Source: Desulfobulbaceae bacterium UBA5628 (GTDB lineage Bacteria; Desulfobacterota; Desulfobulbia; Desulfobulbales; Desulfurivibrionaceae). From it: 5,785 bases of DNA. Position numbers and translations under genes: made by a program. Positions within the stretch are counted from its first letter, which is position 1, and each line of letters starts with the position of its first letter. The stretch spans positions 1 through 5,785 of the forward strand of contig DIKC01000163.1 in NCBI GenBank assembly GCA_002421565.1. Direction: 5' to 3'. The notes beneath the pieces are model-generated. The model was not told where the DNA came from. It did no database searches and worked only from the letters and a program-made list of their open reading frames with translations. Positions 1 to 4,529 of the stretch are shown piece by piece.

Positions 1-116
1 CGGGCCAGGAGCGACGACTCCGGTTGGCCGGCGACCGGCCAGGCGGCTACGCCGCCGGTCGCCGAAGCTGCGCCGCCGCAATGTGACGACAAGGTGCAGA
101 CCTGTGGCTTCTTCAT
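1..116 (-). CDS. Unrecognised open frame, 3' part outside the window
   Basis: An ATG at 116-114 opens a frame that runs 38 codons without a stop to the window edge. It begins five bases after the stop of the small membrane-peptide gene and lies on the same strand, so it would be the fourth gene of the operon. The visible part starts MKKPQVCTLSSHC and continues as an Ala/Gly-rich stretch (GGAASATGGVAAWPVAGQPE). I do not recognise it. No good Shine-Dalgarno sequence precedes it, so translation would depend on coupling to the upstream stop. Serine codons are mostly TCG, and two other frames in this short stretch are also open, so the call is weak. Alternatives are a frameshifted continuation of the upstream peptide, or non-coding sequence. 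Confidence 0.3.
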   Translation of the reverse strand, partial: MKKPQVCTLSSHCGGAASATGGVAAWPVAGQPESSLLA

Positions 117-121
117 GGCGG

Positions 122-301
122 TTATTGCCCGTAGCCGCCGGCAGTGGCGTTGGCCGGTTCAGCAGGCAGCGGCACGGGCTGGCCGCCCACCACCTCCACC
201 ACCGCAGTGCTGGAGCCATTCTTATGGCCAATGCTGTAGCCGCTGACAAAACCGAATACCCCGACAATTACGATCAAAATTATTGCGATACTGGTCTTCA
301 T
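122..301 (-). CDS. Small single-pass membrane peptide (59 aa), function unknown
   Basis: The gene encodes 59 residues. A two-residue charged start (MK) is followed by a hydrophobic helix at about residues 4-24, then a short polar segment (GHKNGSS), and a Val/Pro/Ala-rich tail with no further helix. The helix ends in a glycine ladder, G17-x3-G21-x3-G25, a pattern typical of tightly packed helix pairs. There is no lipobox cysteine and no obvious signal-peptidase site, so a membrane anchor with the tail outside is more likely than a secreted product. GGAG at 312-315 (read on the minus strand) lies ten bases before the ATG and supports the start. The gene follows the YeeE/YedE permease by 57 bases and is probably co-transcribed with it, which suggests an accessory role for the permease. 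That role is inference; I do not recognise the family. The early stop could also reflect a frameshift in a longer protein. Confidence 0.62.
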   Translation of the reverse strand: MKTSIAIILIVIVGVFGFVSGYSIGHKNGSSTAVVEVVGGQPVPLPAEPANATAGGYGQ

Positions 302-330
302 CTTCTTATTTCTCCGGTTCTATTTAGGTT

Positions 331-342
331 AATTTTAAAATT
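331..342. repeat. Perfect 12-bp AT palindrome between permease and small peptide genes
   Basis: AATTTTAAAATT reads the same on both strands. It lies in the 57-base gap between the permease stop and the Shine-Dalgarno sequence of the small peptide. It could be a regulatory or RNA-processing site, but a chance AT-rich palindrome is equally possible. It has no GC stem and is not a terminator. Confidence 0.35.
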
Positions 343-358
343 CGTCCCTTGCCGCCGC

Positions 359-1453
359 TCAACCGGTCGGCCGGATGAACTTGAAGTAGGAGAGAGTCCA
401 GTTGCCCATGACAATGGCGGTGATGGCGACAATACTGGAGATCGCCCCGGTGGAAACCCCGGTCACCCCGTGGCCCAAGTTGCAGCCGCCGGCGATTACC
501 GCCCCCACGCCCATCATCACGCTGCCGCCGAAGACGGTCAGGAACTGATCAACCGGCGGGATCTTCCAGGAAAATTCCTTGCGGGCCCGGGCGCTGAAGA
601 ACGCTCCCAGCGGAACCGAGAAGATGAAGAATACCCCCCAGGTGCCCCGGAAAATGCCCAGGAAGCTGAACTCCTGGAAGGGAGAATGGGTGCTGTTGTA
701 CATTACCGAGTAGAAAAGCTCCCGCATGGTGGTGGTGATCGCCAAACCGCGGGGGAAGCCGCCGAAGTAGGAAGAAACCCACCAGCCGATCACCACCAGC
801 AGACCGACCAGAATCCCGGTAAGGCCCCAGCTGTAGGTCTTGGTCTTGGTAAGCCCGAACTTGGGCTTGCCCATGAAGATGAAGGCCAGCAGGGCGGCGG
901 AAAGGACCGCGATCGACACCCACTTGACCACCATCCCCTGGCCGAAGAGATGCCAGAAGGCGGGATTGCTCATCCCGTTGATCTCCATGCCAAAGCCCTT
1001 TAGATAGTAATGAAGGGGGCTGAAGATGCCGTCGGTGGTCATTACCACCCCGAAGAAAAAGCCGATGATCGCGATGATCGCGGCGGCCTGGCCCTCACCG
1101 AGCCGATAGACAATGCCGCTGGCGCAACCGCCGGCCAGCACGATCCCCAGCCCGAAGAGGAAACCGCCCAGGATATTGGCCAGGGGCATGAAATTCTGAC
1201 GCAAAAGAGCGGTCTGGACCATTTCTCCGGTCTGGGGATTGACGGTGACCATCCAGCCCAGATCCTGGATCAGGTTGGAGCCGATCAAGGCCACCACCAC
1301 GCTCATCAGATAGGCGCGGAAGGTGGTGAGGTTATCCAGGAAGATAATATCCCGGAAGGCCGAGTTGAGACAGAACCGGCCCCGCTGAAGGACAAACCCC
1401 AAGGCCAGACCCAGGGCGACGGCGGTTGCGATGGAAACGTAACTGCTCTGCAT
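359..1453 (-). CDS. YeeE/YedE family permease (thiosulfate or related sulfur/selenium import)
   Basis: This 364-residue inner-membrane protein consists largely of hydrophobic helices. It carries the cysteine signatures of the YeeE/YedE family: RGRFCLNSAFRD with C28, AGGCASGIVYRLGEG with C110, and AGGCNLGHGVTGVSTG with C324. Characterised thiosulfate transporters of this family pass the substrate along conserved cysteines of this kind, and other members are linked to selenium uptake. The length fits the full two-repeat form, so it is not one of the split half-size proteins. The ATG follows AGGAGGT by eight bases. It lies 30 bases after the stress-protein gene on the same strand and would share the sigma-54 promoter at 2099-2114. 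Family assignment is firm. The substrate is inferred: thiosulfate is most likely, but polysulfide, persulfide or a selenium species cannot be excluded. In some sulfur-metabolising bacteria such permeases sit beside TusA- and DsrE-like sulfur carriers; none is visible here. Confidence 0.93.
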   Translation of the reverse strand: MQSSYVSIATAVALGLALGFVLQRGRFCLNSAFRDIIFLDNLTTFRAYLMSVVVALIGSNLIQDLGWMVTVNPQTGEMVQTALLRQNFMPLANILGGFLFGLGIVLAGGCASGIVYRLGEGQAAAIIAIIGFFFGVVMTTDGIFSPLHYYLKGFGMEINGMSNPAFWHLFGQGMVVKWVSIAVLSAALLAFIFMGKPKFGLTKTKTYSWGLTGILVGLLVVIGWWVSSYFGGFPRGLAITTTMRELFYSVMYNSTHSPFQEFSFLGIFRGTWGVFFIFSVPLGAFFSARARKEFSWKIPPVDQFLTVFGGSVMMGVGAVIAGGCNLGHGVTGVSTGAISSIVAITAIVMGNWTLSYFKFIRPTG

Positions 1454-1461
1454 TATTGCTT

Positions 1462-1468
1462 ACCTCCT
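1462..1468 (-). promoter_or_regulatory. Ribosome-binding site of the permease
   Basis: AGGAGGT on the minus strand, eight bases before the ATG at 1453. It is near-consensus and fixes the permease start immediately before the first membrane helix. Confidence 0.9.
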
Positions 1469-1483
1469 GCCACGACTAGTTGA

Positions 1484-2017
1484 TTAAAGGGCATGGGCCG
1501 GGGCAGGAACCTGCACCGCATTGCCCTCGTTGACATGATGCCAGCAGCCGACACCCGCCGGCTTGGCCACCATAACCGGCACCCCTACCCGCTTTTCAAC
1601 TTCCTTGGTGACGCAGCCGCTGACCAGCTTGTCCATGGCGCCCTTGCCGTTGCAGCCGAGGATCATCATGTCCACCTGCTCGGCCTGGGCGACCTTGAGG
1701 ATCTCGTCGGTGGGGTTGCCGGCCCGGATGTAGGGACGAATGGCGACCAGGCCGATGTTGGCCAGTTCCCGGCGGTAGTAATCAACGATCTCTTCCGCCT
1801 TGGCGTCCAGTTCTTCCTGGAAATCGGTGCCGACCAGGGATTCCTTGAGGGTGGCCAGTTCCGCGTCCCCCAGCATGTCGCCCATCAGGGACTTGCCGAG
1901 CAAGCGTTGCACATGGACCAGAATAACTTCCTCCGGTGCCCGCACCTGATTCTTCAAAACAGAGAGAATGGCCTGGGAACCTCTTGTTTCGTCAACCGCG
2001 ATCAATACCTTTTTCAT
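1484..2017 (-). CDS. Universal stress protein, UspA family, with C-terminal tail
   Basis: This is a 177-residue cytoplasmic protein with a single Usp domain (residues 1-153). The N-terminal strand MKKVLIAVDET supplies the conserved Asp9. The nucleotide loop is present as G121-x2-G124-x9-G134, but residue 135 is Cys where ATP-binding members have Ser or Thr, so binding may be altered. Typical members end near the strand VPVMVAKP. This one adds about 24 residues containing C158-W-H160-H161, and with C122 and C135 it has three cysteines. AGGAGG lies seven bases before the ATG. It is the first gene after the sigma-54 promoter and is followed 30 bases later by the YeeE/YedE permease, so it probably responds to the same signal. 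Usp proteins near transporters often bind nucleotides and modulate them; that role here is inference. Family assignment is secure. Confidence 0.93.
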   Translation of the reverse strand: MKKVLIAVDETRGSQAILSVLKNQVRAPEEVILVHVQRLLGKSLMGDMLGDAELATLKESLVGTDFQEELDAKAEEIVDYYRRELANIGLVAIRPYIRAGNPTDEILKVAQAEQVDMMILGCNGKGAMDKLVSGCVTKEVEKRVGVPVMVAKPAGVGCWHHVNEGNAVQVPAPAHAL

Positions 2018-2024
2018 GACTTTT

Positions 2025-2030
2025 CCTCCT
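2025..2030 (-). promoter_or_regulatory. Ribosome-binding site of the universal stress protein
   Basis: AGGAGG on the minus strand, seven bases before the ATG at 2017. It supports that start. Confidence 0.9.
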
Positions 2031-2061
2031 TAAGAAATGGGCTGATGATAAACGTCACCTG

Positions 2062-2069
2062 AACGTTAA
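2062..2069. promoter_or_regulatory. Isolated copy of the AACGTTAA site in the usp leader
   Basis: AACGTTAA repeats the core of the operator cluster at 2201-2263. It lies at about +20 to +27 relative to the transcription start predicted from the sigma-54 promoter. If the regulator binds here it could act as a downstream brake or a looping partner. A single eight-base match could be chance. Confidence 0.4.
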
Positions 2070-2098
2070 ACTCGACGCTGTTCCTGTTTGCCTCTTAA

Positions 2099-2114
2099 AG
2101 CAAAGCCCGTGCCA
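2099..2114 (-). promoter_or_regulatory. Sigma-54 (-24/-12) promoter for usp-yeeE operon
   Basis: On the minus strand the sequence is TGGCACGGGCTTTGCT. It matches the sigma-54 consensus TGGCACG-N4-TTGCW at every specified base, with GG and GC in the correct phase. The predicted start of transcription is near 2088, which gives a leader of about 70 bases before the stress-protein ATG. The adjacent divergent gene encodes a sigma-54 activator with an intact GAFTGA loop, and an operator cluster lies upstream at enhancer distance. No competing sigma-70 promoter stood out on this strand. Confidence 0.9.
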
Positions 2115-2200
2115 AAACCTCTCAAAAAACATAAAAGACGACATTACAACTAGTTACAAAAGCAGATAACTATTTTGTCTTGTTGCTAAACCCAAAAAGA
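2115..2200. other. A/T-rich spacer between sigma-54 promoter and operator cluster
   Basis: The stretch is rich in A-tracts (CAAAAAACATAAAA, TTACAAAA) in an otherwise GC-rich window, and it lies between a sigma-54 promoter and its presumed enhancer. Such spacers are usually bent, often by IHF, to allow looping. I found no convincing IHF consensus, so intrinsic bending is the safer reading. TTACAA occurs twice, at 2144-2149 and 2154-2159, ten bases apart (about one helical turn). The promoter of the divergent regulator must lie here or in the operator cluster, but I cannot identify a convincing -35/-10 pair. Confidence 0.45.
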
Positions 2201-2263
2201 GTTAACGTCGCTAACGCAATTAACGTTCACTTAACGTTAAGATTAACAGCCAGAGGGGTTAAC
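2201..2263. promoter_or_regulatory. Cluster of TTAACG-type operators, likely enhancer of the sigma-54 activator
   Basis: TTAAC or CTAAC elements start at 2202, 2211, 2220, 2231, 2243 and 2259. Two dyads stand out. At 2201-2215 the sequence fits GTTAnCGnCGnTAAC, with both arms exact. At 2220-2240 TTAACGTT and AACGTTAA flank a five-base spacer, and the right half (2231-2240) is itself the perfect palindrome TTAACGTTAA. The cluster lies about 113-175 bases upstream of the predicted usp transcription start, the normal enhancer distance for a sigma-54 activator. It also reaches the regulator's ribosome-binding site, so binding could repress or autoregulate the regulator. That the adjacent regulator is the ligand is inferred from position. 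Confidence 0.72.
2253..2258 (+). promoter_or_regulatory. Ribosome-binding site that fixes the regulator start
   Basis: GAGGGG ends eight bases before the ATG at 2267. The frame is open further upstream to a TTG at 2180, but translation from there would cover the operator palindromes and add 29 residues unlike the PAS family, so the ATG is preferred. Confidence 0.8.
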
Positions 2264-2266
2264 ACC

Positions 2267-3619
2267 ATGCTGGAAAAACTGTTCGTCGACCCGGCCTTCC
2301 AGATGCAGGTCTTTGAAACCATGCACGACGGCCTGATGATCATCGACAAGGATCGCATCATTCGTTTTTTCAATCGGGCGGCGGAAAAAATCACCGGCTT
2401 CCGACGGGAGGAAGTGATCGGCAAATCCTGCACCACCCTGGATACCGATACCTGCGCCGAACTGGTCATATCCGACTCCGAGCAGATCTGTGATCTGTTC
2501 AGAAACGGCAAGGTCTGCGACCGGCGCTGCCGGATGCGTTCCAAGGACGGCAAGCCGGTTTACCTGCTGAAAAGCGCCGAACTGTTAAAAGACAAAAACG
2601 GCAAAGTGATCGGGGCGGTGGAGACCATTGCCGACATCACCACCCTTTACTTGAAGGAACTGGAACTGGAGGAGATCAAGCAGGAAATCCGGCTCGATTC
2701 CTGGTTCATGGGGATTCTCGGCCAGAGCGAGCCGATGCAGACCCTTTACGAACAGATCAGAAACGCGGCGATGAGCGAGGCGCCGGTTCTGATCTGGGGC
2801 GAATCAGGCACCGGCAAAGATTTGGTGGCCAATGCCATCCACAAAATGAGTCGCCGCAAGGATGGCCCCTTGGTCAAGCTCAACTGCGCCGCTTTAAGTC
2901 CCTATCTCCTGGAAAGCGAACTCTTCGGCCACAAAAAAGGGGCCTTCACCGGAGCCCACAACGACCGCGAGGGCCGCTTCGAGGCGGCCGACGGCGGCAC
3001 CTTCTTCCTGGACGAAATCGGCGACATGCCGCTGGAGATGCAGGCCAAGCTGCTGCGGGTGCTGGAGGAGAAGGTGGTGGAACGGGTCGGCGAGCACCGC
3101 TTGCGGCCGGTGGATATCCGGCTGGTCTCCGCCACCCACAAAAGCCTGGAAAGGCTGATCGAGGAAAAACTCTTCCGCGAGGATCTTTTCTACCGGGTCA
3201 ATTCCATCTTCATCAGAACCCCGCCGCTAAGGGAGCGCAAGCCGGATATCCCGCTACTGGTCGCCCATTACCTCAAAAAAATTTCATTGGTCAACAACAA
3301 GAAAATCGGGCAGGTTTCGCCGCCGGCCCTGGAACTGCTGGTCAATTACCGCTGGCCGGGCAATGTCCGCCACCTGATCAACGCCTTGGAGCACTGCGCC
3401 ATCACCTGCAAGGGCGAGACCATTGAAATCAGCGACCTGCCGGAGTATATCTTCCGGGAGAAAATGTCGCCCCAGGCGGCTAAAGGACAAAGCGGCAAGG
3501 AACTGGTGCAAACGGCACTAGCCCGCCACCAAGGCAATCGCACCCAGGCGGCCAAGGAACTGGGAATCAGCCGGGTCACCCTCTGGAAGAGAATCAAGGA
3601 ATACCAGCTTGCCGATTAG
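2267..3619 (+). CDS. Sigma-54-dependent transcriptional activator with cysteine-rich PAS sensor
   Basis: This 450-residue protein has three parts. A PAS sensor with a PAC extension spans about residues 12-125. A short helical linker leads to an AAA+ domain at about 150-375, and a Fis-type helix-turn-helix follows ([19 protein letters not shown], 424-442). The AAA+ part has Walker A GESGTGKD (178-185), the sigma-54 contact loop GAFTGA (225-230), Walker B FFLDE (246-250), the arginine-finger region FREDLFYR (303-310) and sensor II GNVRHL (365-370, with His where Glu is usual). All parts needed to remodel sigma-54 polymerase are present. There is no receiver domain, so the PAS domain replaces phosphorylation as the input. 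The PAS domain holds C55, C63, C75, C84 and C88, which suggests a redox, sulfur or metal signal. It is divergent from usp-yeeE and is the natural activator of that operon. It overlaps the EamA gene downstream. Confidence 0.94.
   Translation: MLEKLFVDPAFQMQVFETMHDGLMIIDKDRIIRFFNRAAEKITGFRREEVIGKSCTTLDTDTCAELVISDSEQICDLFRNGKVCDRRCRMRSKDGKPVYLLKSAELLKDKNGKVIGAVETIADITTLYLKELELEEIKQEIRLDSWFMGILGQSEPMQTLYEQIRNAAMSEAPVLIWGESGTGKDLVANAIHKMSRRKDGPLVKLNCAALSPYLLESELFGHKKGAFTGAHNDREGRFEAADGGTFFLDEIGDMPLEMQAKLLRVLEEKVVERVGEHRLRPVDIRLVSATHKSLERLIEEKLFREDLFYRVNSIFIRTPPLRERKPDIPLLVAHYLKKISLVNNKKIGQVSPPALELLVNYRWPGNVRHLINALEHCAITCKGETIEISDLPEYIFREKMSPQAAKGQSGKELVQTALARHQGNRTQAAKELGISRVTLWKRIKEYQLAD
3596..3600 (+). 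promoter_or_regulatory. Ribosome-binding site supporting a TTG start for the EamA gene
   Basis: AAGGA lies inside the end of the regulator gene, eight bases before the TTG at 3609. The next ATG in frame (3726) would remove the first membrane helix, so the TTG start is favoured. Confidence 0.7.
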
Positions 3620-4472
3620 CGAACAGCGCCGGGGCGAATATTTTCTCCTGGCCGAAGAACTGCTCTGGGGCTGGTTTCCCATCGTCACCCTCCTCACCTA
3701 TCGATATCTCGACCCGCTCTGGTCGATGGCGATCACCATTCTCCTGTCCACCATCTTTTTCAGCGGGATCATGGCCCGCCGTCGGCTCTGGCCGGAGTTG
3801 ACCCGGCGGGAGGGGTGGCCCGACCTGGCCTGGGCCTCCTTGTTCATCATGCTCCTCTTCATCTTCCTTTTCATCGGTCTTTCCCACACCACCGCCGGTA
3901 ACGCCGCCCTGATCCTATTTTTGCAGGTATTTTTCTCCTTCTGCTACTTCAATCTCTTCAAAGGCGAACGGATGAAACCGGCCCACCTGGCCGGGGTGGG
4001 ACTGATGAGCGCCGGCGCTATCCTGGTTCTTTTCCCCGACGAGGCGGGAGGGTTCAGCCGGGGCGATTTTCTGGTTCTACTGGCGGCGATGATCGCCCCG
4101 GCCGCCAATCGTTACCAGCAACGCTCACGGGCCAGGGTCAGCGCCGTCACCCTCCTTTTTGTCCGCAATCTGACCAGCCTGCCGGTGCTTTTTCTGATCG
4201 CCTGGCTGTTCGCCCCCCTGCCGGGCCGAACTGAAATCGCCGCCGGCTGGTGGCTGCTCCTGCTCAACGGCCTCTTGCTGATGGGCCTTTCCAAAATTTA
4301 CTGGATCGAGGGGCTGCACCGCCTTTCGATCACCAAGGTCAGCGCCATGACCGCCCTCTCCCCCCTCTTCACCATGATTTTCGCCTATCCGGTACTGGGC
4401 GAAGTGCCGGGCCTGTGGCAGATAATCGGGGTGGCCCCAATCCTGATCGGCGGCGCCCTGATCACCCGGTAA
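3609..4472 (+). CDS. EamA/DMT superfamily transporter, ten membrane helices
   Basis: This 287-residue inner-membrane protein has two EamA repeats, at about residues 12-142 and 152-286, each with about five hydrophobic helices. Family hallmarks include the repeat-1 stretch [16 protein letters not shown] followed by GER and a hydrophobic [13 protein letters not shown] helix. The matching repeat-2 stretch is [24 protein letters not shown] followed by [14 protein letters not shown]. The length is normal. The start is TTG, overlapping the last 11 bases of the regulator gene, with AAGGA eight bases upstream, so translation is probably coupled. Members export or import amino acids, nucleotide precursors or other small metabolites; the sequence does not reveal the substrate. 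Tight coupling to a regulator facing a sulfur permease hints at a related metabolite, such as a sulfur amino acid, but this is speculation. Confidence 0.9.
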   Translation: MPISEQRRGEYFLLAEELLWGWFPIVTLLTYRYLDPLWSMAITILLSTIFFSGIMARRRLWPELTRREGWPDLAWASLFIMLLFIFLFIGLSHTTAGNAALILFLQVFFSFCYFNLFKGERMKPAHLAGVGLMSAGAILVLFPDEAGGFSRGDFLVLLAAMIAPAANRYQQRSRARVSAVTLLFVRNLTSLPVLFLIAWLFAPLPGRTEIAAGWWLLLLNGLLLMGLSKIYWIEGLHRLSITKVSAMTALSPLFTMIFAYPVLGEVPGLWQIIGVAPILIGGALITR

Positions 4473-4484
4473 AAGGACAAGGCG

Positions 4485-4509
4485 CCGCTGTTGCTTGACA
4501 GAACAGCGG
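4485..4509. repeat. Perfect 8-bp inverted repeat enclosing the -35 box
   Basis: CCGCTGTT (4485-4492) and AACAGCGG (4502-4509) are exact reverse complements separated by nine bases. The stem is GC-rich and lies 12 bases after the EamA stop. No T-run follows on either strand, so it is a poor intrinsic terminator. The loop contains TTGACA, the -35 box of the next gene, so a repressor or activator operator is an attractive alternative. Confidence 0.6.
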
Positions 4510-4523
4510 GAAAACCGTACAAA
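4495..4523 (+). promoter_or_regulatory. Sigma-70 type promoter of the FapA-family gene
   Basis: A consensus -35 TTGACA (4495-4500) is followed by the optimal 17-base spacer and TACAAA (4518-4523), which matches four of six -10 bases. Transcription would start around 4529-4531, at or next to the ATG at 4530. This separates the downstream gene from the regulator-EamA unit. Confidence 0.6.
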
Positions 4524-4529
4524 ATTGGC

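Noticed and set aside
1..246. Plus-strand frame open from the left edge to a TGA at 244-246
   Set aside because: Its Ala/Pro-rich beginning looks protein-like, but it runs antisense through the small membrane peptide and ends in a Pro/Cys-rich segment unlike a protein end.
83..1003. 306-codon plus-strand open frame
   Set aside because: It is antisense to the YeeE/YedE permease, whose cysteine motifs are unmistakable. The His/Pro/Gly-rich product has no recognisable fold.
1493..2062. 189-codon plus-strand open frame
   Set aside because: It is antisense to the universal stress protein, has no ribosome-binding site and no family features.
2172..2187. Plus-strand sigma-54 promoter ending in TTGCT before the regulator
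   Set aside because: The -12 half is present but the -24 GG is missing (ATTTTG), so it does not qualify.
2180..2266. TTG at 2180 as start of the sigma-54 activator
   Set aside because: It would translate through the operator palindromes. The ATG at 2267 has a good ribosome-binding site and matches the usual beginning just before a PAS domain.
4488..4506. LexA-like box (CTGT...ACAG) upstream of the FapA-family gene
   Set aside because: The half-sites are 11 bases apart, where the E. coli-type box needs 8, and other LexA consensus types do not match.
4485..4520. Intrinsic terminator after the EamA gene
   Set aside because: The stem is good but is followed by GAAAACCG in place of a T-run, and no T-run directly follows on the other strand, so it is listed only as an inverted repeat.
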